Shown: piece after piece, positions 1 through 8,160 of the stretch | How positions within the stretch are numbered: the first letter of the stretch is position 1 | Layout of the letters: each line of letters starts with the position of its first letter | Origin: JAIOPA01 sp964655175 | GTDB taxonomy: Bacteria > Eisenbacteria > RBG-16-71-46 | Reading direction: 5' to 3' | NCBI GenBank assembly: GCA_964655175.1 | Contig: CAZZLY010000001.1 | Coordinates: 105,035-169,034 of the forward strand | Length of the DNA: 64,000 nucleotides | The notes under the pieces: model-generated | What the model saw: only the letters and a program-made list of their open reading frames with translations | Told to the model about the DNA's origin: nothing | Databases searched by the model: none | Translations under genes and position numbers: made by a program

Positions 1-647
1 AGGGCATCGACGAGGCGATCCTCGCGGGGCTCGCCGATGAGGTCCGGGACGTGCACGCCCTCGGCGTGCAGATCGGCATCGTGCTGGGTGGGGGCAACAT
101 CTTCCGTGGCGTCGCGGGCAGCGCCCGCGGCATGGACCGCGTCTCCGCGGACCACATGGGCATGCTCGCCACGGTGATCAACGCGCTGTCGCTGCAGGAC
201 GCGCTCGAGAAGCGCGGGCTGTTCACGCGCGTGCTCTCGGCCATCCGCATGGATCAGGTCGCGGAACCCTGGATCCGCCGCCGCGCGGTGCGCCACCTCG
301 AGAAGGGGCGCATCGTCGTCATGGCGGCCGGCACGGGGAATCCGTACTTCACGACCGACACGGCGGCCGTCCTGCGCGCCGTCGAGATCGGCGCCGACGT
401 GGTCCTCAAGGGGACCAAGGTGGACGGCGTGTACTCGGGCGACCCCAAGAAGGACGCGTCCGCGACCTTCTTCCCTCGCATCGGCTACATGGATATCCTG
501 AACAAGGACCTCAAGGTCATGGACGCGACCGCGATCTCGCTGTGTCGTGACAACAAGCTCCCGCTCATCGTCTTCAACGTCGGCGTGCGCGGGAACCTGG
601 TCCGGATCGTCAACGGTGAATCGGTGGGCACGACGGTAGGGGAGTGA
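1..647 (+). CDS. pyrH: UMP kinase, C-terminal part (5' end outside window)
   Basis: UMP kinase phosphorylates UMP to UDP in pyrimidine nucleotide synthesis, in the cytoplasm. The reading frame is open from the first base, so the true start lies upstream of the window and about 214 residues are visible. Family signatures seen are the GGGNIFRG nucleotide-binding loop, the AGTGNPYFTTD motif, and VVLKGTKVDGVY followed by SGDPKK. The C-terminus ends in the typical short tail. The stop at 645-647 lies 4 bases before frr. The order pyrH-frr-uppS-cdsA-dxr is a widely conserved block, which supports the call. The visible GTG at 51 is internal, not a start. Confidence 0.95.
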   Translation, partial: GIDEAILAGLADEVRDVHALGVQIGIVLGGGNIFRGVAGSARGMDRVSADHMGMLATVINALSLQDALEKRGLFTRVLSAIRMDQVAEPWIRRRAVRHLEKGRIVVMAAGTGNPYFTTDTAAVLRAVEIGADVVLKGTKVDGVYSGDPKKDASATFFPRIGYMDILNKDLKVMDATAISLCRDNKLPLIVFNVGVRGNLVRIVNGESVGTTVGE

Positions 648-651
648 CACG

Positions 652-1209
652 ATGGCCTCCAAGACGCTGACTGAAGCCGAAGACCGCATGAAGAAGGCGG
701 TGGATCACGTCCGCCACGAGTTCGTCGGGATCCGCACCGGCAAGGCGAGCCCGCAGCTGCTCGACACGGTGAAGGTCGATGCCTACGGCAGCATGGTGCC
801 GATCCAGCAGGTCGGCAGCGTGAGCGCGCCCGAGGCCCGGCTGCTCGTCGTGCAGCCCTGGGACAAGAGCCTCATCAAGGCCATCTGCAAGGGCGTGAAC
901 GAGGCCAAGCTCGGGCTCAACCCGACCGACGACGGCAACGTCGTGCGCATCCCGATCCCGACGCTGACCGAGGAGCGCCGCAAGGACCTCGTCAAGCTGA
1001 TCGCCAAGTTCGCCGAGGAGGGCCGCGTGGCCATCCGCCAGATCCGTCAGGACGCGAACAAGGATCTCAAGGCGCAGGAGGACGCCGGCACGCTGCCCGC
1101 CGACGACTCCAAGCGTCAGACGGCCGAGGTCCAGAAGCTGACGGACAAGTACACCGGCACGGTGGACGAGATGCTCAAGAAGAAGACCGCCGAGGTCATG
1201 GAGGTCTGA
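652..1209 (+). CDS. frr: Ribosome recycling factor
   Basis: The 185-residue protein has the standard length of ribosome recycling factor, which with EF-G splits post-termination ribosomes. Recognisable stretches are the N-terminal helix leading to VRTGKA-like text (GIRTGKASPQLLD), the VQPWDKS segment near the middle (the QPWD motif), IPIPTLTEERRKDLVK, and the C-terminal Lys-rich helix. The ATG at 652 follows an AGGGGAG ribosome-binding site and lies 4 bases after the pyrH stop, indicating one transcript. No unusual features were seen. Confidence 0.97.
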   Translation: MASKTLTEAEDRMKKAVDHVRHEFVGIRTGKASPQLLDTVKVDAYGSMVPIQQVGSVSAPEARLLVVQPWDKSLIKAICKGVNEAKLGLNPTDDGNVVRIPIPTLTEERRKDLVKLIAKFAEEGRVAIRQIRQDANKDLKAQEDAGTLPADDSKRQTAEVQKLTDKYTGTVDEMLKKKTAEVMEV

Positions 1210-1266
1210 CGTGGTGCCGCGCCGTGGGGATCCCGCGGCGCCCCCGTCCTTCCTCCCGAGTGCTCC

Positions 1267-2007
1267 GTGGCGACCCGATCCGGTCCCGAGGCGCTGATCG
1301 CGCGCGGCAACGTGCCGCGTCACATCGCGATCATCATGGATGGCAACGGCCGCTGGGCGAAGGCCCGCGGCGTGCCGCGTGTCATGGGGCATCGGGCGGC
1401 CCGTGAGGCCGTCCGTGAGGCGGTGCGCGGCTGCACCGCGTTGGGCGTCGAGGTGCTCACGCTGTACACGTTCTCGGTCGAGAACTGGCAGCGTCCCGCG
1501 CGCGAGGTCAGCGCGCTCATGACGATCCTGCGCGAGACCCTGCGCGCCGAGCGCAAGGAGCTCGACGCGAACAACGTCCGCCTCCAGGTCATCGGCCGCA
1601 TCGACGACCTGCCGGCCGCGGCGCGCGCCACCATCGCCGAGACGCAGGAGTACCTCGCCGACAACACCGGCCTGCAGTTGAACCTCGCGCTCTCGTACAG
1701 CGGGCGGGCCGAACTCGTGGACGCCGCGCGCCGTCTCATGCGCGACGCGCTCACGATGGGCCTCGATCCGGCCAAGGTCGACGAGGAGTTCCTGGGCAGC
1801 TATCTGTACACCGCGGGCCTGCCCGACCCCGACCTGCTCATCCGCACGAGCGGCGAGATGCGGCTGTCGAACTTCATGCTCTGGCAACTCGCGTACACCG
1901 AGCTGTGGATCACCGACATCCTGTGGCCCGACTTCCGCCGGCAGCACCTGTACGACGCGGTCGCCGACTTCCAGGGCCGCGAGCGCCGCTTCGGGCGTTC
2001 GGACTGA
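1267..2007 (+). CDS. uppS: Isoprenyl transferase (undecaprenyl diphosphate synthase)
   Basis: A cis-prenyltransferase that makes the C55 lipid carrier for peptidoglycan and LPS sugars at the inner membrane. The 246-residue protein carries the IIMDGNGRWA motif with the essential Asp at residue 25. It also has FSVENWQRP, LALSYSGRAELVDA and the C-terminal PDPDLLIRTSGEMRLSNFMLWQ-type signature. The GTG start at 1267 places MDGNGRW at the normal distance from the N-terminus; the 57-base gap after frr has no other feature. It belongs to the pyrH-frr-uppS-cdsA block. Confidence 0.96.
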   Translation: MATRSGPEALIARGNVPRHIAIIMDGNGRWAKARGVPRVMGHRAAREAVREAVRGCTALGVEVLTLYTFSVENWQRPAREVSALMTILRETLRAERKELDANNVRLQVIGRIDDLPAAARATIAETQEYLADNTGLQLNLALSYSGRAELVDAARRLMRDALTMGLDPAKVDEEFLGSYLYTAGLPDPDLLIRTSGEMRLSNFMLWQLAYTELWITDILWPDFRRQHLYDAVADFQGRERRFGRSD

Positions 2008-2051
2008 GCCGGGGGGACGCACTGGACGCCACGCCGCCACCCGCCGGTCCC

Positions 2052-2933
2052 GTGACCCCGACCCCGCCCGCGAAGCGCACGCAGTGGGCGCTGCGCCTGC
2101 GTGTCGTGAGCGGCGTCCTGTTCGTGCCGCTGCTGATCCTGCTCGCGCGTGCGGGCGGCATGGCGTGGCTGGGCTTCGTCGCGCTGCAGACCTTCCTCGG
2201 GCTCGAGGAGTTCTTCCGCATGGCGCGCTCGAAGGCGCTCGTGCCCGTGCGTGCGCTGGGGCTCGTGACCGGACTCGCGCTGCTGGGGCTGGCGTACCGA
2301 CCGCAGACGCCGTACGCGTCGCTGCTCGCCACCGCGGTGTTCCTGCTGCTGCTCGCCTGGTCGCTGCGCCGCGCCGGACAGCCGCGCATCCTCGAGAGCG
2401 CGGCCGTGACCGTGTTCGGCGTGCTGTACGTGGGCGGACTCTCGGCGCACTTCGTGCTGCTGCGTGAACTGCCGTGGCAGGCGGGGCTCGCGTATCGCGA
2501 CGGTGCCTCGCTCGTGCTGTACACCTTCCTCGTGACCTGGGCGTGCGACACCGGCGCGTATCTGACCGGGCGGGCGTTCGGACGCACCCGGCCCTGGGCG
2601 AGCATCTCGCCGCGCAAGACCCTCGAGGGCTCGCTCGGTGGATTCGTGTTCGCGCTCGTGGCCTCGTTCATCGCTTCGCGCACGTTCCTGCACGCGCAGG
2701 GGGGCGGGCCGTTGCTGACGGGCGTGCATCCGTGGCTGCTGGGCGCGCTCGTCGGCGTGTTCGGGCAGGTGGGCGACCTGGTCGAGTCGCTGTTCAAGCG
2801 CGATGCGGCGAGTGGCGATTCGTCGGATCTGATCCCCGGTCACGGCGGTGTGCTCGACCGCTTCGACAGCCTCTATTTCGGCGCGCCGATCGTGTACCAC
2901 TACCTGCGCGCCGTGATCCTGCAGGTCCCGTGA
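2052..2933 (+). CDS. cdsA: Phosphatidate cytidylyltransferase (CDP-diglyceride synthase)
   Basis: Makes CDP-diacylglycerol from phosphatidate and CTP in the inner membrane. Several hydrophobic segments are visible, and the family signature appears near the C-terminus: SLFKRDAASGDSSDLIPGHG then GVLDRFDSLYFGAP. WACDTGAYLTGRAFGR and ISPRKTLEGS are also typical. The start is uncertain. The GTG at 2052 is the first ordinary start codon after the uppS stop, but it has no good ribosome-binding site. A CTG at 2022 lies 5 bases behind a GGGGGG run and would add ten residues. An upstream start overlapping uppS is also possible. The stop overlaps the dxr start (GTGA). Confidence 0.9.
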   Translation: MTPTPPAKRTQWALRLRVVSGVLFVPLLILLARAGGMAWLGFVALQTFLGLEEFFRMARSKALVPVRALGLVTGLALLGLAYRPQTPYASLLATAVFLLLLAWSLRRAGQPRILESAAVTVFGVLYVGGLSAHFVLLRELPWQAGLAYRDGASLVLYTFLVTWACDTGAYLTGRAFGRTRPWASISPRKTLEGSLGGFVFALVASFIASRTFLHAQGGGPLLTGVHPWLLGALVGVFGQVGDLVESLFKRDAASGDSSDLIPGHGGVLDRFDSLYFGAPIVYHYLRAVILQVP

Positions 2934-4090
2934 GCGACGTCCGCACGCTGGCGGTGCTCGGCTCGACCGGGTCGATCGGCGAGCAGACGCTCGACGTCGC
3001 CTCGCGCGAGCGTGAGCGCCTGCGCGTCGTCGCCCTGGCGGCGGGCCGTTCGCTCGTGAAGCTCACCGAGCAGGTGATCGCCTGGCAGCCGTCGTACGTG
3101 GCGCTGGAGCAGGCCGAGGATCCGATCGCCGCACGGGCGCAGTTGCAGGCCGCCGCGCCCGGGGCGGACGTCGAGGTGGGCGAGGGCGCGGCCGCGCGTC
3201 TGGCCGCGCGCTGCGGCGCCGACGTCGTCGTCAACGGCATCGTCGGCGCGGCCGGTCTTGCGGCCTCGCTCGCGGTTCTGGAACGCGGGGCCGCTCTCGC
3301 GCTCGCCAACAAGGAGACGTTGGTCATCGGCGCGCCGCTCGTGCACGCGGCGCTCGCTCGGCACGGCGGGAGCATGTTGCCGATCGACAGCGAGCATTCC
3401 GCCTCCCTGCAGTGCCTGCTCGGACGCCCGAGCGCCGAGGTGGCGAAGCTCACGCTCACCGCTTCGGGCGGTCCGCTGCGACGGCATCCCGATTGGCGGC
3501 GCGCCACGCCCGCCGAGGTGCTGGCGCATCCGGTCTGGGCCATGGGCCCGCGCATCACCACGGACTCGGCCACGCTCTTCAACAAGGGGCTCGAGATCCT
3601 CGAGGCGCACGCGTTGTTCGGACTCGGCTTCGACCAGCTGGATGCCGTCATCCAGCCGGGCGCCGTGCTGCACGCGATCGTCACGTTCCGCGACGGCTCG
3701 TTGATCGCGCAGGCGGCGCATCCCGACATGCGGTTGCCGATCCAGTTGGCGTTGTCGTGGCCCGAGCGTTGGGGCCCGGCGGTGCCCGCGATCCCCGTGA
3801 CCGCGCTCGCAGGGCTGACGATCGAGCCGATCGAGGCCGGCCGGTTCCCCGCCTACGACTGCGCACTCGCGGCCGGTCGGGCCGGAGGCACCGCACCGTG
3901 CGTGCTCAACGCCGCCGACGAGGTCGCCGTGCAGGCGTTCCTGGACGGGGCGATCCCGTTGGGTCGCGTCCCCGAGGTGCTCGCCCGCGTGCTCGACGCG
4001 CACACGGTCGAGCCGGTCACGTCGTTCGAGCAGTTGCGCGGGGTGGACGCCTGGGCGCGCGCGGCGGCCCGGGAGGCGGTGCGCGCGTGA
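2930..4090 (+). CDS. dxr: 1-deoxy-D-xylulose 5-phosphate reductoisomerase
   Basis: Second enzyme of the MEP isoprenoid pathway: NADPH-dependent conversion of DXP to MEP in the cytoplasm. The 386-residue length is typical. The NADPH loop GSTGSIG is at residues 11-17; LANKETLV, PIDSEHSA, TASGGP and the flexible-loop/metal region MGPRITTDSATLFNKGLE follow in the expected order. The GTG start overlaps the cdsA stop as GTGA. The pathway product feeds UppS two genes upstream. There are no missing key residues. Confidence 0.96.
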   Translation: MSDVRTLAVLGSTGSIGEQTLDVASRERERLRVVALAAGRSLVKLTEQVIAWQPSYVALEQAEDPIAARAQLQAAAPGADVEVGEGAAARLAARCGADVVVNGIVGAAGLAASLAVLERGAALALANKETLVIGAPLVHAALARHGGSMLPIDSEHSASLQCLLGRPSAEVAKLTLTASGGPLRRHPDWRRATPAEVLAHPVWAMGPRITTDSATLFNKGLEILEAHALFGLGFDQLDAVIQPGAVLHAIVTFRDGSLIAQAAHPDMRLPIQLALSWPERWGPAVPAIPVTALAGLTIEPIEAGRFPAYDCALAAGRAGGTAPCVLNAADEVAVQAFLDGAIPLGRVPEVLARVLDAHTVEPVTSFEQLRGVDAWARAAAREAVRA

Positions 4091-5097
4091 GCGCGCCGAT
4101 CGTCGCCGTGCGTCTGCGGGCGCTCGGCGATCTCGTGCTGAGCACGGCCGCGTTCCGTTCGCTCGCCGAAGGACATCCCGGTTCGCCGCTCCACGTGGTG
4201 ACCGACGCGCGCTTCGCGCCGCTGCTCGAGGGGCAGCCGGGCATCGCCCGCGTGTGGCCCGTCGCGCGCACCCATCGCGCCACGTTCGCCACCGCGTGGG
4301 GGCTGCGTGCGCTCGCGCCCGCGCTGGCGGTGGATTTCTTCGGGAACTCGCGCAGTGCGCTCATCGCCCGCGGTTCGGGGGCGGGCACCGTGTGGGGCTA
4401 CGACATGCGCGGTCGTGGGCGGCTGTACCACCGCACCGTGCCGCGTGTCGCGCACACCGACGACGATCGTCGTGAATACGCGGCCGCCTCGCTCGTGCGG
4501 CTGGCGCGTGCCGCCGGTGGGGCGGACGTCCCCGCGTTCCCGCGTCTCGTGCTCACCGACGCGATGCGCCGTGCGGGGGAGGCGGTGCTCGAGCGAGCCG
4601 GCGTGACCGACCCGGCGCGCACGGTGGCCTTGGTCGCAGCCGGCTCTTGGCCCAGCAAGACCTGGCCGCTCGCGAACTCGGCGCAGTTGGCGCTCGCGCT
4701 GCGTGCGGCCGGTCACCCGGTGGTCGCCATCGGTGGGCCCGGCGAGGAGGGCGTGCTCGCGCGACTCGCCGCGCTGGCGCCCGGCACGCCGGTGCTCACC
4801 GCGCCGGACGTGGCCGCACTCGCGGGTGCGATCGCGCCCCTGCGCGCTCTGGTGGGCACCGACAGCGGACCGCGACATCTGGCGATCGCGTTCGGGCGAC
4901 CGACCTTCACGTGGTTCGGTCCCGCGCATCCGGCCGCCTGGACCCCCGACGATCCGCGTCACGGGCTGTGGCGCACGAGCTTGCCCTGCCGCGCCTGCGA
5001 GCGCACCGTGTGTCCGCATTGGAACTGTCTGCCCGGGCTCTCGGCCCGCGCGGCCACCGCGCTCGTGCTCGAGCATCTGGAGCGTCATGGACGATAG
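4087..5097 (+). CDS. Glycosyltransferase family 9 (heptosyltransferase-like)
   Basis: A 336-residue ADP-heptose:LPS heptosyltransferase-type protein, GT-B fold. Seen directly: the N-terminal VRLRALGDLVLSTAAFRSL motif of the family, the middle AAGSWPSKTWP nucleotide-binding region, and the C-terminal VGTDSGPRHLAIAFG motif that recognises the activated sugar. It is expected on the cytoplasmic face of the inner membrane, adding core sugars to lipid A. The GTG start overlaps the dxr stop (GTGA). It is the first of four glycosyltransferases inserted into the conserved dxr-rseP neighbourhood. The sugar donor cannot be fixed from sequence. Confidence 0.85.
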   Translation: MSAPIVAVRLRALGDLVLSTAAFRSLAEGHPGSPLHVVTDARFAPLLEGQPGIARVWPVARTHRATFATAWGLRALAPALAVDFFGNSRSALIARGSGAGTVWGYDMRGRGRLYHRTVPRVAHTDDDRREYAAASLVRLARAAGGADVPAFPRLVLTDAMRRAGEAVLERAGVTDPARTVALVAAGSWPSKTWPLANSAQLALALRAAGHPVVAIGGPGEEGVLARLAALAPGTPVLTAPDVAALAGAIAPLRALVGTDSGPRHLAIAFGRPTFTWFGPAHPAAWTPDDPRHGLWRTSLPCRACERTVCPHWNCLPGLSARAATALVLEHLERHGR

Positions 5098-5860
5098 GCT
5101 GCCCCTGAGCGTGCTGCTGCTCGTGCGCGACGAGGTCGCGGACGTGGAGGCCCTGCTGCCGACGCTGTCGTTCGCGCGTCAGGTGGTCGTGGTCTGGGAT
5201 CCGCGTGGCGATCGCGCGGCCCGTGCTGCCGCCGAACGGCTCGGCGCCGAGGTCCATGAACGCGTCTTCGACGGCTTCGGGCCACAGCGCGCGGCCGCGC
5301 TCGCGGCCTGTCGCGAGGACTGGGTGCTGTGGCTCGACGCCGACGAGCGTCTCGATGCGCGCGCCGTCACGGCCCTGCGCACGGCCCTCGCCACCCGGTC
5401 GAGCACGACGCACTTCCGGTTCGCGCGTGCGACCTGGTTCCTGGGGCGTCGCATCCGCTTCTGCGGCTGGCAGGGCGAGCGGCTCGTGCGGCTGTTCCGC
5501 CGTGCCGAGGCGCGTTTCGACGATGCGCCGGTGCACGAGCGTGTCCACGTCGCGGGGGAGGGGCCCGGGGAACTGCCCGGGACGATCGAGCACCTGAGTT
5601 ATCGCACGTGGGACGATTGCGTGGCCAAGATGCTGCGCTACGCCCCCGCCAACGCGGACAAGGCGTACGCCCTCGGGCGCCGCGCGGGGCTGCTCGACGT
5701 GATGCTGCGGCCACCGTTGCGATTCCTGCGGCAGTACGTCCTGCAGGGGGGTGTGCTCGACGGTGCGCACGGGTTCGTGCTGTGTGCGCTCGCGTCCACG
5801 CAGGTGCTCCTCAAGTACGCGGCGTTGTGGCAGCGCTCACGCGAGGAGCGTGGCGCATGA
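5087..5860 (+). CDS. Glycosyltransferase family 2 (LPS-core WaaE/KdtX-like)
   Basis: A 257-residue GT2 enzyme. The N-terminus has the LSVLLLVRDEVADVEALLPTL signature and the DXD-type metal/nucleotide site sits in VLWLDADERL. The RNRCGW-like FCGWQGERLVRLFRR and VHERVHV segments resemble the beta-1,4-glucosyltransferase WaaE family of LPS core synthesis. The C-terminal third is basic and hydrophobic (PPLRFLRQYVLQGG), consistent with peripheral membrane association. The ATG at 5087 lies inside the end of the upstream GT9 gene (11-base overlap), and the gene itself overlaps the next by four bases, so the cluster is translationally coupled. Specificity is inferred only. Confidence 0.8.
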   Translation: MDDRLPLSVLLLVRDEVADVEALLPTLSFARQVVVVWDPRGDRAARAAAERLGAEVHERVFDGFGPQRAAALAACREDWVLWLDADERLDARAVTALRTALATRSSTTHFRFARATWFLGRRIRFCGWQGERLVRLFRRAEARFDDAPVHERVHVAGEGPGELPGTIEHLSYRTWDDCVAKMLRYAPANADKAYALGRRAGLLDVMLRPPLRFLRQYVLQGGVLDGAHGFVLCALASTQVLLKYAALWQRSREERGA

Positions 5861-6936
5861 CGCGGATCGCGCTCCTCGGCGCGTGGGATCCGGCCTATCC
5901 GCGCAATCGCGTCGTGCGCGACGGCCTGCGGCTCGCGGGGCACACGGTGCTCGAGGCGCGCGTGCGCGATCGGCGTGCGTTCCGTCGCTATCCGGCGCTG
6001 TTGCGGGCGTGGTCGCGCGTGGCGCGTCACAGCGATGCGATCCTCGTCCCCGAGTTCCGGCACAAGGACGTCCCGTTGGCGCGCCTCGTGGCCGGTCGCC
6101 GTCCGTTGCTCTTCGATCCGCTCGTGTCGCGGTGGGACACGCTGGTCGGGGACTGGCGTCTGCACGCCGAGCGCTCCGCGCAGGCGAGGTGGAATCGTGG
6201 GATCGACCGCTGGGTGTTCCGTGCCGCCGACCGCATCCTGTGCGACACGTGGGCGCACGGCGAGTTGTTCGTCGAGTTGGGGGCCGCCCGCGAACGCTTG
6301 AGTCGCGTGCTCGTGGGTGCCGAAGCGGTGTTCTTCGACGTGCCGTCGCCGCCCCCCGACGGTCCGGTGCGCATCCTGTACGTGGGTGGTTTCCTGCCGC
6401 TGCACGGGGTGGGCACCATGCTCGAGGCGTTCGCCCGACTGGAGCGCGACCCGCTCCTGCGCGATCGCTACCAGGTGCAGTTGGTGGGCACCGGCATCGA
6501 GTACGCCGAGGCGCGCGCGTTCGTCGAGCGCGAGGGCCTCGAGCGCGTCGGGTTCACCGGGCGACTGTCGTACACCGACCTGCCGCGCGTGCTCGAGGAC
6601 GCGCACGTCGTCCTCGGTGCGTTCGGCCGCGGCGCCAAGACGGGCCGCGTCATCCCGCACAAGCTGTGGCAGGGACTCGCCGCCGGACGCGCGGTGGTCA
6701 CCGGCGATGGTCCGGGGCCGCGCGAATTGTTCACCGACGGCCGTGAACTGCGTCTCGTCCCGCGTGGGGACGCGGCCGCGTTGGCGGAGGCGTTGGCAGG
6801 CCTCATCGTGGAGCCCGCGCAGCGCACCGCGCTCGGCGAAGCGGGCCGCGCGGCGGCGCGCGCCCATGGTCATCCCGAGGCGATCGGCCGCCAGCTCGAC
6901 GAGGCGCTGCGAGCCTGTGCGCGGGAGGGACGTTGA
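5857..6936 (+). CDS. Glycosyltransferase family 4-like protein
   Basis: A 359-residue GT-B glycosyltransferase. The C-terminal half shows the GT1/GT4 pattern: VRILYVGGFLPLHGVGTMLEA, then QLVGTGIEYAEA, RVGFTGRLSYTDLPRVL, and the EX7E-like donor-site region around PHKLWQGLAAGRAVVTGDGPGPRELF. The N-terminal half is more divergent. The ATG at 5857 overlaps the preceding stop (ATGA). It probably acts in LPS core or O-chain assembly with its neighbours; donor and acceptor are unknown. Confidence 0.8.
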   Translation: MTRIALLGAWDPAYPRNRVVRDGLRLAGHTVLEARVRDRRAFRRYPALLRAWSRVARHSDAILVPEFRHKDVPLARLVAGRRPLLFDPLVSRWDTLVGDWRLHAERSAQARWNRGIDRWVFRAADRILCDTWAHGELFVELGAARERLSRVLVGAEAVFFDVPSPPPDGPVRILYVGGFLPLHGVGTMLEAFARLERDPLLRDRYQVQLVGTGIEYAEARAFVEREGLERVGFTGRLSYTDLPRVLEDAHVVLGAFGRGAKTGRVIPHKLWQGLAAGRAVVTGDGPGPRELFTDGRELRLVPRGDAAALAEALAGLIVEPAQRTALGEAGRAAARAHGHPEAIGRQLDEALRACAREGR

Positions 6937-8042
6937 TGCGGATCGCCCATCTCGACACCGGTCGCACCTGGCGCGGCGGGCAGGGACAGTGCCTGTTGCT
7001 CATGCGCGAGCTGCGAGCCCGCGGTCACGAGCAGTGGTTGTTGGCCCCCGCAGGGCCGTTGCTCGATCGCGCGCGCGCCGAGGGCTTCCAGGTGCAGGCG
7101 TGGCGACCGCACGGCGAGCTCGACGTGTTCGCGATGCTCGCGGCCGCACGGGGCCTTCGGCAGGCGGGTGTCGAGGTCGTGCACGCGCACAGCGCGCACG
7201 CCCACGCGGTGGGCGTGCCCGCGGCCCGGTGGGCGGGGGTGCCCGCCGTGTTCGTGTCGCGTCGCGTGGATTTCAAGGTGCGCACCAACCCGTTCAGCGC
7301 CCTCAAGTACGCGCTGCCGGTGGACCGTTACCTGTGCATCAGTGAAGGCGTGCGCGCCGCGATGCTCGCCTCCGGGGTGCCCGACGCCCGTCTGCGGCTG
7401 GTGCCGAGCGGGGTGGACTTCGTCGAGGTGCGCGCGGCGGGAGCGCGCCCCGCTCCGTCCCTGCGCGAGTGGTTGGGGCTGCCCGCCGACGCCGAGATCG
7501 TGGGCACGGTCGCTTCGCTGGCGCCGCACAAGAACCACGCCCTGTTGCTCGAGGCGGTACCCGCGGTGCTGCGCACCCGACCGCGAGCGCACTTCGTGTG
7601 GCTCGGCGAGGGCGAGACGCGCACGGCCCTCGAGCGCCGTCGTGCCGAACTCGGGCTCGAGCGTCACGTGCACCTGCCGGGCTTCCACGCCGAGGCCCGC
7701 GCGCTCATGCGGCAGTTCGACCTGTTCGTGCTGTCGAGTCACCTCGAGGGGCTGTGCACGTCGCTGCTCGACGCGCAGGTGCTGCACGTGCCGATCGTGG
7801 CGACCGCGGTGGGTGGGGTGCCCGAGGTGGTGCGCGACGGTGTCACCGGTCGGCTCGTGCACGAGCTCGCGCCCGCACCGCTGGCGGCCGCGATCGTCGA
7901 GGCGCTGGCCGACCCGGCCCTGCGCGGCGAATGGGTGGCGCAGGGCGTGCGTGCGGTCGAGGCGTTCGGCATCGGGAACACCGCGGAACGCACGCTCGAG
8001 GCCTATCGCGAGGTCCTTCGGGAGCAGGCCCCGAAGGCTTGA
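6936..8042 (+). CDS. Glycosyltransferase family 4
   Basis: A 368-residue GT4 enzyme. It begins MRIAHLDTGRTWRGGQGQ, a common N-terminus in this family with a Gly-rich acceptor loop. The donor domain contains VGTVASLAPHKNHALLLEA, FVWLGEGETRTALE, HLPGFHAEARALM and the EX7E-type motif SHLEGLCTSLLDAQVLHVPIVATAVGGVPEVV. The ATG at 6936 is preferred over the TTG three bases earlier because GGGAGGGA lies 6 bases upstream. It is the last gene of the glycosyltransferase cluster; a promoter-like sequence follows it before rseP. Confidence 0.85.
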   Translation: MRIAHLDTGRTWRGGQGQCLLLMRELRARGHEQWLLAPAGPLLDRARAEGFQVQAWRPHGELDVFAMLAAARGLRQAGVEVVHAHSAHAHAVGVPAARWAGVPAVFVSRRVDFKVRTNPFSALKYALPVDRYLCISEGVRAAMLASGVPDARLRLVPSGVDFVEVRAAGARPAPSLREWLGLPADAEIVGTVASLAPHKNHALLLEAVPAVLRTRPRAHFVWLGEGETRTALERRRAELGLERHVHLPGFHAEARALMRQFDLFVLSSHLEGLCTSLLDAQVLHVPIVATAVGGVPEVVRDGVTGRLVHELAPAPLAAAIVEALADPALRGEWVAQGVRAVEAFGIGNTAERTLEAYREVLREQAPKA

Positions 8043-8096
8043 CGGGTTCGTCACGAAAGCGGCGCTCCCGGGGTGCCGATGCCAAGACCCAAGTGT

Positions 8097-8126
8097 TTGA
8101 CGCACAACGAGTCACGCGGTTAGCCT
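8097..8126 (+). promoter_or_regulatory. Putative sigma70-type promoter of rseP
   Basis: TTGACG at 8097-8102 and TAGCCT at 8121-8126 are separated by 18 bases, in the 118-base gap before rseP. The same architecture precedes purD and the ywlE-like gene. Predicted by eye only. Confidence 0.45.
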
Positions 8127-8160
8127 CACGCGTCGTCCGACATCCTTCCCGGGGGTCCCC

